Shown: positions 11,258-19,559, counted from the stretch's first letter. The stretch is 47,306 nucleotides of DNA from Candidatus Hepatobacter penaei (GCF_000742475.1 NZ_JQAJ01000001.1:25092-72397), one strand, 5' to 3'. The notes: generated from the letters alone by a model not told the origin. A program made the numbers and translations.

Positions 11258-13198
11258 ATGGTCATGGTGCACGCGCGTGCCACGTGGTTTCTTTTTGTTA
11301 TGCTTGTTGCCCACCCATCGTGTTGGGGAAGCGGGAATGTGTTTGAGGGATATGTGTCCGCCGAAGACTATTGCCATGCGCAGGGATGGGCACCGCAACG
11401 GCAAGAGGGATTGATATTTGAAGGCGGGCTTCATGAGGCTTATCAGGCGCGTGTGCGTCAAGATCAAAGGCCTGGCGACCTTCCTCCACCCCGGCCGAGA
11501 GAGCACATAAGGCGCCGTCGTTCTTTGGGAGACACGCCAACCCTTCACGGGGGACAACGCCCACGCTCGGGTTCCTTTACCGAGGAAGGTGATAGAGAGC
11601 CCGGTCGCTTGCAAGAGTTGATGAGCACGTTGGGGACCCCCTTGAGGTGGCTGAGATCGGGAAGGAACCAAAGGACAGGGGGGGAAAGGCATCCCCCCGT
11701 GGCGGCAGGAGACGATCCAGCGCCCCTTCGAGATTCCCGTCTAAATGTGCATCTTCCAACCGCACATCTGACCGTTCCTGAGATTCGCGTGACAGCGCCC
11801 TCTATTGCGGGCATTGAAGAGGGGGGGCGTCAAGCTGCCACGTTGCCGCCTGGTGTGCAGGGGCCTGGAGGAGCCTCGCGATCACGGTCGTTGTCACGCA
11901 TGAGGAATGTGTTCGGGCGTGGCCATCGATCGGCTTCCCCGTCACCACAGAGGCCCCAAAGGCCTTCTCCTTTACCCTCATCTTCTTCCGCAACGTTGCC
12001 TCCAACGCATCCCCCCATGACGTTTGAGCAGTTTAGGCAAGCCCCTGAAACAGCTGTGGAGGCGGGGTCACAGAGGTTCAGCGGTGGTGGCTCTGAGCCC
12101 CTAGGTGCATCGTCTGTATCTTCTCCTATCCCCCAGGCACAACCAAGATTTTCCACGATAAGCACACGGTTAACGTCTGAGGTGGCAAGGCGTCTTGAGG
12201 CCAATCGATCAAGCCCTGGAGAACACATTGTGTGGGGGGCGTTGCAACGCCCTTGCCCCACATCCCTCGGCGTTCATGGAGGTAATCCTCTATCTGACAC
12301 AGAGAGGACATCTGCTGAGAGCACCTCTTTTGCAGCCCTTGTAAGCGGCACGGATGAGCATCTGGCCGGCACCTTACTCAGGGGCAGCGCGGGTTCCTTA
12401 CCAGGCCTTGGATCTCAAAGTGGTGCATCTCCCCTGATTGAAAGGCGTGGGTCGTTACGGCGACGTGTGGGGTTGAGACCGGCTGGCGCCCCTGACACAG
12501 GGCGTTGGTCGCAGGCCTTGGATGCTTGGGGGAGAGAACAATCAGTTCATGCAGCCGTTGTGAATCCCATCAAGCATGCCTTGTGGCTGATGGGGCGCCC
12601 AGGGGGCGGCGGCAGGGATGCCAAACGCATCAAAGCCTTTCGCAAAGGGTTTAACAAGCACTTGGCCATCTTTGAAGAAGAAGGCCACTCTTTGGCATCT
12701 CCCAAAGCTCTTTTTTCCCTGAATGAGCTGGCTGTAGAGGCTATGGTGCTCAAGACCCTTCACCACATCAAACAAACGGTTGCGGACAACGATGACCGTC
12801 ATCGCATCAATACTGCCTTTTTACTGTGGGCAGGGATGCGTCACGTGGCTATACAGCGCATTAAGAACACCTTCTTTTCAGATGAAGGGGCGAGGCAGGA
12901 TCCACAAAGCTGCCATCAAGGGTTCGGTGTGTTAGCCTACCTCATGCAAGATATGGGCTTGTCTTGTGCCATGCCTCAAGATTATCAAGGGGTTCCTATT
13001 GAGAATCATACTTGGGCTAATGTGGTGCTGGGCCCTGACAATCTTGCCCCCAGAGAGCTTGCCAACGCCTTATGTGCGTGGGAGGCATGGAAGATATATC
13101 ATCCCCTTCAAGTCTTCGGTGTGCAAGTGACAGGGATTGCACACAACCTTGTATCAGAAACGCAGGATGCATTGCGCACCCATGGCTATCTTCACTGA
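11258..13198 (+). CDS. Exported Ser/Arg/Pro-rich protein with helical C-terminal domain, candidate effector
   Basis: Unrecognised 646-residue protein. Residues 1-24 form a signal peptide (hydrophobic WFLFVMLVAHP, cleavage probably after SCWG). Residues 60-425 are low in hydrophobics and rich in Pro, Ser, Gly and Arg, so probably disordered. This region holds repeated basic-Ser motifs: RRRRSLGD (85-92), RPRSGSF (101-107), SRSRSLSR (207-214), HRSASPSP (223-230) and RRGSLRRR (396-403), all resembling substrate sites of host basophilic kinases. Residues 428-646 look like a folded, mainly helical domain with no family I recognise. The gene runs away from the atp operon; the 234-bp divergent spacer shows no strong promoter. 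Secretion plus eukaryote-like linear motifs suggest a host-directed protein; this is inference. Confidence 0.75.
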   Translation: MVMVHARATWFLFVMLVAHPSCWGSGNVFEGYVSAEDYCHAQGWAPQRQEGLIFEGGLHEAYQARVRQDQRPGDLPPPRPREHIRRRRSLGDTPTLHGGQRPRSGSFTEEGDREPGRLQELMSTLGTPLRWLRSGRNQRTGGERHPPVAAGDDPAPLRDSRLNVHLPTAHLTVPEIRVTAPSIAGIEEGGRQAATLPPGVQGPGGASRSRSLSRMRNVFGRGHRSASPSPQRPQRPSPLPSSSSATLPPTHPPMTFEQFRQAPETAVEAGSQRFSGGGSEPLGASSVSSPIPQAQPRFSTISTRLTSEVARRLEANRSSPGEHIVWGALQRPCPTSLGVHGGNPLSDTERTSAESTSFAALVSGTDEHLAGTLLRGSAGSLPGLGSQSGASPLIERRGSLRRRVGLRPAGAPDTGRWSQALDAWGREQSVHAAVVNPIKHALWLMGRPGGGGRDAKRIKAFRKGFNKHLAIFEEEGHSLASPKALFSLNELAVEAMVLKTLHHIKQTVADNDDRHRINTAFLLWAGMRHVAIQRIKNTFFSDEGARQDPQSCHQGFGVLAYLMQDMGLSCAMPQDYQGVPIENHTWANVVLGPDNLAPRELANALCAWEAWKIYHPLQVFGVQVTGIAHNLVSETQDALRTHGYLH

Positions 13199-13277
13199 TC
13201 CCCTTCATGCCTCCCGTCAGTGAGGGGGGTGAGGCAAGCGCCTTGTGTGAGTGTTTGAGGATTTTCATGACCTTTTC

Positions 13278-13341
13278 TTGAAAAATTAATGATTTTTCAA
13301 TGACTTATGTCAAAAATTATCTTATAGAGACAAATTTTGTC
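13278..13341 (+). promoter_or_regulatory. Promoter/operator region with three dyads upstream of the 127-aa gene
   Basis: Three inverted repeats stand in a row: TTGAAAAAT/ATTTTTCAA with a 5-nt centre (13278-13300), TGAC-TTAT-GTCA (13301-13312), and GACAAA-T-TTTGTC (13329-13341). A possible sigma70 promoter, ATGACT (13300-13305), 17 bp, TATAGA (13323-13328), is overlapped by the second dyad at -35 and by the third at the start point. The AT-rich tract and the close spacing to the gene at 13359 support a regulated promoter. The binding protein is unknown. Confidence 0.45.
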
Positions 13342-13358
13342 AGCATAGGAGAGATGGT

Positions 13359-13742
13359 ATGAAAAAAGTATTGATGATGGCGCTTGTGGGCGTGATGGGG
13401 TTAAGCTTTGTGGGGGATCTTGAGGCCAGGCGCAAGGGCCTCATTCCTGCCAAAAAAAGCAGGGCATTGAAACATAAAACACAAAGGGCGATACAAAAAG
13501 CCGGGCATGCAGCCTACAAGGAGCTGGAACCCATCATAAGAGAAGCAGTCAAAGAAGGAAAAATGTTTCTCAAAGAAGAAAAAGAGGCATTTAAGGATGA
13601 GCTAAGGCAGGAAGCGCACGCGCAACTGCAACGAGGAAAAACCTATGCCCGTGGCCAAATTCAACAAAGCAAAGATTATGCCCGCGGCCAAATCGGCAGC
13701 CCAAGAAACACACACTCTGATGCAGGTCCTGGCGTCAAGTAA
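13359..13742 (+). CDS. Small exported basic helical protein
   Basis: Unrecognised 127-residue protein with a clear ribosome site (AGGAGA) before the ATG. Residues 1-23 are a signal peptide (MALVGVMGLSFVG core, cleavage probably after LEA). The mature part is rich in Lys, Arg, Glu, Gln and Ala and should form long amphipathic helices (about 30-110). It ends with a tandem near-repeat YARGQIQQSKD / YARGQIGSPRN and a polar tail. The spacing of charges recalls apolipoprotein-like or histone-like helical proteins, but no family can be named. It has its own promoter region with three dyads and is the second exported protein of this accessory block. Confidence 0.7.
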   Translation: MKKVLMMALVGVMGLSFVGDLEARRKGLIPAKKSRALKHKTQRAIQKAGHAAYKELEPIIREAVKEGKMFLKEEKEAFKDELRQEAHAQLQRGKTYARGQIQQSKDYARGQIGSPRNTHSDAGPGVK

Positions 13743-13776
13743 ACCAAGAAGACTGAAGCCCCTGCGATCAGCGCTC

Positions 13777-13990
13777 GCCATACGGGTGGTTCGGCGGCGC
13801 CGGGCCGTCCGACCGCTGGGTGATGAGCTAAAAACCCTCGCCTTCGCGGGGGCGTCATAAGGCAAGGTTTACCCTCAGGAAAGATAGCTTTCCAAAAGGG
13901 GCCTTGCCTTTCGCGCAGATTTCGGCAACACTGAATAGGCCCTGGTGAGGCGCCGTAAGGTGCGCTCTGGGGAAAACGTTGGCGTTTTTG
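13777..13990. ncRNA. Candidate structured RNA just upstream of tRNA-Glu
   Basis: Four stem-loops stand in a row in a stretch without a gene. The first pairs 13786-13794 with 13809-13816. The second pairs 13835-13841 with 13846-13852 around a 4-nt loop. The third is nested: 13859-13867 with 13902-13910, CCCT/AGGG inside, and GGAAAG-ATAG-CTTTCC at the tip (13878-13893). The fourth (13940-13974) has a GTAA loop on the plus strand. A small stem AAAACG/CGTTTT with a T-run (13973-13988) follows. G-U wobbles fit a plus-strand RNA better. On the minus strand the second hairpin is followed by TTTTT, so it could instead be an intrinsic terminator of a minus-strand RNA. I do not recognise SRP RNA, 6S RNA, tmRNA or RNase P RNA signatures. 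Confidence 0.3.
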
Positions 13991-14002
13991 GACATCGTTT
14001 AT

Positions 14003-14078
14003 GTCCCCTTCGTCTAGAGGCCTAGGACACCGCCCTCTCACGGCGGCAACAGGGGTTCGAATCCCCTAGGGGACGCCA
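14003..14078 (+). tRNA. tRNA-Glu (anticodon CUC)
   Basis: Complete 76-nt cloverleaf with encoded CCA. The acceptor stem GTCCCCT pairs with AGGGGAC. The anticodon stem CCGCC/GGCGG encloses the loop CTCTCAC, giving anticodon CTC at 14037-14039. The T arm has GGTTCGAATCC. The sequence is close to the universal bacterial tRNA-Glu. It reads GAG codons; in alphaproteobacteria Glu-tRNA synthetase also mischarges tRNA-Gln, which GatCAB (gatC at 19560) then corrects. No integrase or duplicated 3' end was seen nearby, so there is no sign of use as an attachment site. Confidence 0.97.
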
Positions 14079-14457
14079 TACTGCTTCATCGTTGACGTTC
14101 GAGCGTTTGGGTAAGCGTTTCAGATGCGGCGCCAAAAGACGCGATCAAAGGCATGACCAAAGGGCACAATCAAGAGAAGTCTTCACAAGGGTGCTAAACG
14201 TGGGCGCCCTGGCAAGAGATCCAGCAAAAAAAGCTTATCCACAGGAGATGTTGTTAAAGGGCCTAAAAAAAGTTCCCCAAGGACGAGGTCCGCCAAGAGG
14301 GCCATTCGCAAAGAAGGCCATTTTTTGTGATCTCTTTTCTTAACGAAGCCGCCTATATAGAAAAAATTTTAATAAAAATGCTGGCAAATCATTTTTTTGT
14401 CCTTTTGACAGAGGCAGTTAAGGCGCTTTGAGGACAAAGCTGTGCAAAGGTGACATC
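14079..14457. other. Intergenic stretch, no convincing gene
   Basis: 379 bp without a supported gene. A basic 83-codon frame from a TTG at 14092 lacks a ribosome site and resembles no protein. The stretch contains one perfect DnaA-box sequence, TTATCCACA (14235-14243), and a strongly AT-rich part (14340-14400). A dyad TGTC-CTTTT-GACA (14398-14410) lies just before the next gene; its right half forms TTGACA (14405-14410), a perfect -35 hexamer, though a clear -10 is not visible. Confidence 0.4.
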
Positions 14458-15621
14458 ATGGGCACGTTTCTAAAGCTATATCGGGATGGATTGCGTATGA
14501 GAGCCTTCTTCTTTTTTTTCTTTACATTGCTTTTTGCCTTTCATGTTGAGGCTGTGCATGAGGTGCATATTTTACAAGAAGGGCACACAGTGCTCACCCC
14601 CTCGCTTCGCAAGGGTGTTGTAGAGGTTCATTTGCCGGGGCGGGAGGCGCGCGCTGCGATTCTCAAAAACGAAGCCTTCAAAGAGCTGGAGCGGGATCGT
14701 TTGGCAAACGTTATTCCCAGAGAGCCTCAAGATGTGCACAAGGCACAGGTGATTCACTTTGAGAAGCCGCTCGCGCGTACAGAAAAGGAAAAGAAGGCAC
14801 TAGAGGCCTGGGATGAGGTGGCATGGTTTCATCCTGTGGGTCTTGCGCGAGGTGCTGTACATACAGACAAACCGTTTGCGTGTAGGACAGTTGCATCTGG
14901 TGTGCCCAAAGAGCAAAGGGTTACCTTCAGTGCCTATCATGACTCGCGTCACATTGCGCAAGATGACGATCTGTGGAAAGCCATCGATGCCAGGGAGCTG
15001 GATGGTCATGGTGTGTCGACGGTCACGTCTTGTTCATGTGGTTTGTTGTCTTCACTGAGAATGTTTTTTTCAGATGAAAGGCGTGGTGGGCTTATTCTTG
15101 ATCTTAAAAGCCACAATATCTTGGCGGCTTCACCTCATGACTTAAGCACACCGCAATCGATTGAGCTGCAAAGCACAGAGCGCTTTGTGTATAAAAGCGG
15201 TGACTGTGAAGACTTGTCTTTATACGCTGCCATGAATCAAGGGATTCAAAGGCCTCAAGATGTGATGACAAAGGGGTGGTTGGCGTCATGGTTTTTGGGC
15301 CCATGGAATGAGATTTTTTACACACCGTATGACACGGATGTGACGGGCATTTTTGTGCTTACGTCGGCTAAGACCATGAAAGAGCTGAAAGCCTCGTCAT
15401 TGTGGGCGCAGTATGCACCTTTTGTGAGCTATGCTGCAGAACATGATTTACCTGTTGTGGGTATTCATCTTGATGACGAGCCCCGTTTGATGGAGAGCAT
15501 AAAAGCCCGTGTGGCCACATGCAAACAAGGGTTTCAAGATTTCGTGAAGAGATGTCAAAACAGCTTTCATCGCGCGTTTTCTTTTATGCAGCAGCCAAGC
15601 CGTGAGGAAGAAAATATATAG
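14458..15621 (+). CDS. Exported protein of unknown family
   Basis: Unrecognised, 387 residues from the ATG at 14458, chosen for the AAAGGTG site 8 nt upstream; the ATG at 14497 is an alternative. The Phe-rich core FFFFFFTLLFAFHVEA is a signal peptide cleaved probably after VEA. The mature protein is soluble and mixed alpha/beta. It contains GDCED at 248-252, a motif also seen around the active Cys of bacterial transglutaminase-like peptidases. The expected downstream His and Asp cannot be placed with confidence, so I do not assign that family. Other notable stretches are TVTSCSCGLLSSLRMF and a C-terminal basic helix. It may be periplasmic or secreted, and belongs to the same accessory block as its neighbours. 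Confidence 0.7.
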   Translation: MGTFLKLYRDGLRMRAFFFFFFTLLFAFHVEAVHEVHILQEGHTVLTPSLRKGVVEVHLPGREARAAILKNEAFKELERDRLANVIPREPQDVHKAQVIHFEKPLARTEKEKKALEAWDEVAWFHPVGLARGAVHTDKPFACRTVASGVPKEQRVTFSAYHDSRHIAQDDDLWKAIDARELDGHGVSTVTSCSCGLLSSLRMFFSDERRGGLILDLKSHNILAASPHDLSTPQSIELQSTERFVYKSGDCEDLSLYAAMNQGIQRPQDVMTKGWLASWFLGPWNEIFYTPYDTDVTGIFVLTSAKTMKELKASSLWAQYAPFVSYAAEHDLPVVGIHLDDEPRLMESIKARVATCKQGFQDFVKRCQNSFHRAFSFMQQPSREEENI

Positions 15622-15689
15622 CCCTTTATGGTGTGAGAATCTTCCCGCTTTGACAAAGTGAATGCAGGGAACATGGTGGCAGAGGCTAT

Positions 15690-15723
15690 CTTAGCTTGTC
15701 GCAAAGACAAAGGGTTAGCTAAG
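15690..15723 (+). terminator. Stem-loop after the 387-aa gene, possible terminator
   Basis: CTTAGC/GCTAAG outer arms (15690-15695 and 15718-15723) and inner TTGTC-GCAAA-GACAA form a bulged hairpin, followed shortly by GTGTTTTTGG. The T-run is offset from the stem, so termination is only possible, not sure. Confidence 0.3.
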
Positions 15724-15785
15724 AATCTGTGTTTTTGGGTGGTTTTCTTTTACACTATGGGCAACGTTTTTTTGGGAGAAGGTGC

Positions 15786-16487
15786 ATGATGGGGCGGATT
15801 TGTGGCGCAAAACAGAAACAATATAAACCATATCTGGGTGTGGGTCTTTGCATGTTGGCGTGGTGCGCCGACGGCATGGCCAGCGGCCCTTGTGTGGGCG
15901 TAATGGGGGGCATGCAAACGTCGCAAGGTCAGCGCACCGATTTGGTGGATACGTTCGCGCTGGCCTATGAAAAATCCTTTCGCAGCCATGGCCCCCTGGG
16001 TTATGTGTCTGCAGGCTATGAGTGGTCTTTTTTGTTCCCCTTTGTGCGCACGGAAGCCTATGTGGGTTATGATCAATCTGTGAGTGATGCGGCATCGATG
16101 ATGATCCCCGTAGGGCCTATTTTATACAGTCGTCTCCAAAAGGGGTGGATGTCCGGGCTGGCCGTCAGCGGTGGGCTGTCTTTGGGGGTGGTGAGCCCTT
16201 ATGTCAAGGTGGCGTTTGGCTGGCATCAGCTGCGGTATACCTATCGTCAGGAAGTGTCAGGATCAACGGTTTATACGCACAACGCAAAAACATCTGCGTG
16301 GGCGCCGTCCTTGGGGCTGGGGCTGCGTGCCCAATTGCTGGGCTTAGCGGCTCACTTGGAATATCTCTATACAGATCTTTCAAGCGCAAAAAGCATTTCC
16401 TATGACAGTGTGGGCTGGGAAATCAACCAAAGCCTGAAACATTGGCGTGCCCATGCCGTGATGGTGGGTGTCAGCTATGTTTTCTAG
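15786..16487 (+). CDS. Outer-membrane beta-barrel protein
   Basis: 233 residues from ATG 15786 (15789 equally possible) behind GGGAGAAGG. There is a signal peptide with core LGVGLCMLAWCADGMAS. The mature sequence alternates short polar turns with amphipathic strands (for example YVSAGYEWSFLFPFVRTEAYVGYD, written in two parts: YVSAGYEWSF and LFPFVRTEAYVGYD). It ends with the classical C-terminal aromatic strand AVMVGVSYVF, recognised by the BAM complex. Length and pattern suit an eight-stranded OmpA/Omp25-like or rickettsial surface barrel. Function is probably surface exposure or adhesion; the ligand is unknown. It is the last of four exported proteins in the plus-strand block, and is convergent with the ABC transporter gene that follows. 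Confidence 0.75.
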   Translation: MMGRICGAKQKQYKPYLGVGLCMLAWCADGMASGPCVGVMGGMQTSQGQRTDLVDTFALAYEKSFRSHGPLGYVSAGYEWSFLFPFVRTEAYVGYDQSVSDAASMMIPVGPILYSRLQKGWMSGLAVSGGLSLGVVSPYVKVAFGWHQLRYTYRQEVSGSTVYTHNAKTSAWAPSLGLGLRAQLLGLAAHLEYLYTDLSSAKSISYDSVGWEINQSLKHWRAHAVMVGVSYVF

Positions 16488-16586
16488 AAAAGCCCCTTTA
16501 AAAGGCGTGCCTAAGGAGGTGCTCACACCTTTCTGCTGAAGTCTTTCTGTCTAAACCTCTTTGGCACGGGGGCGTTGGTTGCACGT

Positions 16587-18410
16587 TTAGCTGCCGGTTA
16601 GAAAGTCCCCCACCTGTTTGCTCCATAGCTCTTTATAAAGCGGGGATTTTCTGAGCAAAGATTTGTGTGTGCCCTCGGCGACAATGTTGCCATCATCAAA
16701 AACCAAAATACGATCCATGGACATCAGGGTTGAGAGGCGGTGGGCAATCACCAAGGTGGTTTTGCCGGCCATCAATGTTTCAAGCGATTGCTGTATATTG
16801 CTTTCTGTGAGGGAGTCAAGCTCAGACGTTGCTTCATCGAGAATAAGAATCGGGGCATCTTTTAAAAAGGCGCGTGCGATGGCAATGCGTTGACGTTGTC
16901 CGCCAGATAGCCTGAGTCCTCGCTCGCCCACCATGGTGTCGTACTGCTCAGGCATTTTTTTGATAAACGTATGGGAAAGGGCTTTTTTAGAGGCCTCTAG
17001 CACCTCTTTATTGGTAGCGTCATGGCGTCCATAGCGAATGTTTTCGGCAATGCTGCGGTGAAACAAAATGGGGCTTTGGGGAATAATGGCAATTTGATTG
17101 CGAAGCGATTCTTGCGTGACGTCTTGAATGTTTTGGCCGTCAATGGCAATGACGCCTGATTTAATTTCAAAAAGGCGCAAGATCAGGTTAACAAAGGTTG
17201 TTTTGCCACTGCCCGAGCGGCCCACCAGGCCAATTTTTTGCCCAGCTTGAAGGGTGACAGAATTGTTCTGAAACAAAGGCTCTTCCCCGCGATACTGAAA
17301 CTGTACATTTTGAAAGCTAATCCGCCCGGCTTTTACCACAAGAGGTTGGGCGCCCGGCTTATCTTTGATTTCAATGGGGGTATAGACCAGCGCCAGGCCT
17401 TGGGTGACGCTGCCCAGCAGCTCTGTGAATTTAGAAAAATCTTTTGAGAGCGACCACAAACGATCCACGATGGTGATGTTGATGGTCAAGATCAGGGCAA
17501 AATCACCGGCAGATACGCCCCCTTGATGAAACCCGTTTAGCAACCACAAAATGCAGGCACTTTGATATGCCACAAACGACATGCCTTGGAAAAAGAAAAT
17601 CCAGAAAAAGAACCAATCTCGTCCCTGGGCGGCATTGACAAGGGAGGAAAGCTTTTTCTTCAAGATTTGCTTTTCTTTATGTTCGCCGGTGAAAAAGCGC
17701 ACACTCACCATGTTGGTAAGCAGATCCACGATTGAACCCAACACAGATGCCCGTTTTTCTGAATATTTTCTTGATAAATGTTGGGCCTTGGGCGCAGAGA
17801 TTAAGGTGGCGCCAATATAGACAACGCACCACAGGCTTAAGGCGATGGCAAAACGCACATTCACGGTCCACAGGGTGGTGATGGCAATGAGCAACGCCAA
17901 AAATTGGGCCAAAAACTGATCTGAAAGCATTTTAAGAAGGTCAGGGATGCCGCTCATGACATCTTGGATTTTGTTGGCCTGGTTGCCGGAGAGGTGGGTT
18001 TGATAAAAGGGATGCGCATGGCGCATCATGCGCTGCATCAGCAAAAGGCCCGCATGCCTTTTGAGGGGGGCATTCAGGTGAATCCACGCAAAATCATACC
18101 ACCGAAACATGCACCCAATCAAAAAAGTGAGAAAGATATAAAAAGCCGCTGGTTTAAGAAGGTGGGCATAGGCTTGTTGTGGAGGCAGGCTTTGAATTTG
18201 GTCAAGCATAACTTTCAATAAATAGGGGCGCACAGAAAAATCGATGGCCCACACAATAGACACCAACCCCATACTTAAGGACCAAAATCGAAAAGGTTTG
18301 ATCATTTGCCATAAAAAAGCAGGCAGAGAAAAACCTTTCCTCAAAAAAAGAGGCCGGTTTGCGGGCATGGGTCTATTTTTAACAAAAACATTCACGTCAC
18401 TTGCTTTCAA
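16587..18410 (-). CDS. ABCB/MsbA-type ABC exporter (fused TMD-NBD)
   Basis: 607-residue half-transporter. About six transmembrane segments lie between residues 38 and 320. The nucleotide-binding domain has Walker A GRSGSGKT (397-404), Q-loop IIPQSP, signature LSGGQRQR (501-508), Walker B ILILDEATSELD (521-532) and H-loop IAHRLS. It dimerises to form an exporter. Relatives move lipids, lipid A, peptides or drugs; the substrate here cannot be told from sequence. It lies 48 bp downstream of trcR at the end of the minus-strand cluster. It is not MsbA by context, since no lipid A gene is near. Confidence 0.9.
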   Translation of the reverse strand: MKASDVNVFVKNRPMPANRPLFLRKGFSLPAFLWQMIKPFRFWSLSMGLVSIVWAIDFSVRPYLLKVMLDQIQSLPPQQAYAHLLKPAAFYIFLTFLIGCMFRWYDFAWIHLNAPLKRHAGLLLMQRMMRHAHPFYQTHLSGNQANKIQDVMSGIPDLLKMLSDQFLAQFLALLIAITTLWTVNVRFAIALSLWCVVYIGATLISAPKAQHLSRKYSEKRASVLGSIVDLLTNMVSVRFFTGEHKEKQILKKKLSSLVNAAQGRDWFFFWIFFFQGMSFVAYQSACILWLLNGFHQGGVSAGDFALILTINITIVDRLWSLSKDFSKFTELLGSVTQGLALVYTPIEIKDKPGAQPLVVKAGRISFQNVQFQYRGEEPLFQNNSVTLQAGQKIGLVGRSGSGKTTFVNLILRLFEIKSGVIAIDGQNIQDVTQESLRNQIAIIPQSPILFHRSIAENIRYGRHDATNKEVLEASKKALSHTFIKKMPEQYDTMVGERGLRLSGGQRQRIAIARAFLKDAPILILDEATSELDSLTESNIQQSLETLMAGKTTLVIAHRLSTLMSMDRILVFDDGNIVAEGTHKSLLRKSPLYKELWSKQVGDFLTGS

Positions 18411-18458
18411 ACGTTAGTGCACAGGTGTGCAATCGCGGTTTCCTCTAGGAAAGCTGAC

Positions 18459-18989
18459 TTAAGAGAGGTCAGATTTCTCAACGCTTACAGCATCGAGGGC
18501 ATCATGAAGCTGCTTTTCCGTGCATAAACCCAGCAACACAGGATGGTGAGGCTGGATGTCTTCTGAAACGTGCGTCCGGTTTTTCACAGCTTGGATGGTT
18601 TTCGATGTTGTGGCAATCAGGCTTGCAATCTGAGCATTACTGAGCTGAGGATGATGCTTAATCAGCCAAGCGATGGCCTTGGGGCGATCTTGGCGTCGTG
18701 CAATGGGTGTATATTTGCGCTCTTTGCCAGGCTTTTTTAATCCTTGCAAAGGATTTTGAAAGACAAGCGTTGCCTTTTCGTCTGCGAGACAGCGATCAAT
18801 TTCCTCTTGCGTGAGCTGACCATTAAGCAACGGGTTTTCGGCTTGAAGCCCGCCCTCTTTGAGGCGTTTCAACTCTAAAAAATGCAGGCCACACGAACGA
18901 CCGATTTGTTGGTCCGTCAGGTTTGTGTTTTGAGAAAGCCAAACGGCTGTCGCGCGCGCCATGAAAGGAACCGGGGTTTTACTGACCAC
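18459..18989 (-). CDS. trcR: TrcR-like cell-cycle transcriptional regulator (DUF1013)
   Basis: DUF1013 protein, specific to alphaproteobacteria. The family start (K/R)ATAVWL is seen as RATAVWLSQNTNLTDQQIG, followed by CGLHFLELKRL, NGQLTQEEIDRC, the conserved core YTPIARRQDRPKAIAWL and a helix-turn-helix-like stretch QIASLIATTSKTIQAVKNRTH. Members are annotated as cell-cycle regulators linked to DnaA/GcrA/CtrA control. The start is uncertain: TTG 18998 opens the frame, while GTG 18992 or 18989 gives the family's expected short N-terminus; no strong ribosome site decides. It lies between ndk and an ABC exporter gene. Confidence 0.85.
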   Translation of the reverse strand: MVSKTPVPFMARATAVWLSQNTNLTDQQIGRSCGLHFLELKRLKEGGLQAENPLLNGQLTQEEIDRCLADEKATLVFQNPLQGLKKPGKERKYTPIARRQDRPKAIAWLIKHHPQLSNAQIASLIATTSKTIQAVKNRTHVSEDIQPHHPVLLGLCTEKQLHDALDAVSVEKSDLS

Positions 18990-19067
18990 CACAAGCAACT
19001 ATCTTAGAAGAATTCCCTCTAAGGGTAATACAATCGGCGTCTTTTTTCAAGACAAGGATCGCGGTGT

Positions 19068-19493
19068 TTACTTCACCCAGGGCAGAAGCTCAATCTGGCT
19101 AAAAAAGAAGGGGATCTCTTTACAGGCGGTGTCAAAGCTGTCCGATCCGTGTACAGAGTTTTCCTCAATAGAAACGCCAAATTCTTTTCTCAGCGTGTTA
19201 TCTTGCGCTGCTGAGGGGTTGGTGGCCCCCATCAGAGACCGATAGTCAGCAATGGCGTTCTCTTTCCTTAACACTTGCGCGACGATAGGTCCACAGCACA
19301 TGGATCGACACAGATCTTCAAAAAAGTTGCGATCCTTGTGCACGTCGTAAAAACGAGCCGCCTGATCCAAGGTGAGGTGAAGACGCTTTTGAGCAATAAT
19401 TTCAAAGTGCGCTTCCTCAATTCGGCTGTTCACGCGCCCCGTCAGATTACGTTTCGTAACATCAGGTTTGAGTAGGGACAATGTACATTCCAT
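19068..19493 (-). CDS. ndk: Nucleoside diphosphate kinase
   Basis: Transfers the gamma phosphate of ATP to NDPs, balancing NTP pools. From ATG 19493 the protein starts MECTLSLLKPDVTKRNLTG, exactly the family beginning, and has 141 residues, the normal length. The active-site His lies in ENSVHGSDS; other conserved blocks are FFEDLCRSMCCGP and RSLMGATNP. An upstream in-frame ATG (19526) would add 11 residues. Both ATGs are preceded by almost the same AGGAAAG(A/T)CAG sequence, so two starts may be used. It follows gatC within the minus-strand cluster. Confidence 0.95.
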   Translation of the reverse strand: MECTLSLLKPDVTKRNLTGRVNSRIEEAHFEIIAQKRLHLTLDQAARFYDVHKDRNFFEDLCRSMCCGPIVAQVLRKENAIADYRSLMGATNPSAAQDNTLRKEFGVSIEENSVHGSDSFDTACKEIPFFFSQIELLPWVK

Positions 19494-19559
19494 TGACTGA
19501 CTTTCCTTTTTGACCTCTTGATCCATAGTTCTGTCTTTCCTATTTGATGGCGTTAACAA

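Noticed and set aside
11024-11692. Upstream part of a 402-codon minus-strand frame ending with atpH
   Set aside because: The added 223 residues look random, overlap the 646-aa gene on the other strand, and a good ribosome site plus family length places the start at 11023.
14235-14243. Perfect DnaA box TTATCCACA as a possible replication origin
   Set aside because: Only one box, with no cluster and no origin-linked genes; expected by chance in 47 kb.
14092-14343. Basic 83-codon frame from TTG
   Set aside because: No ribosome site, biased composition and no similarity to any family I know.
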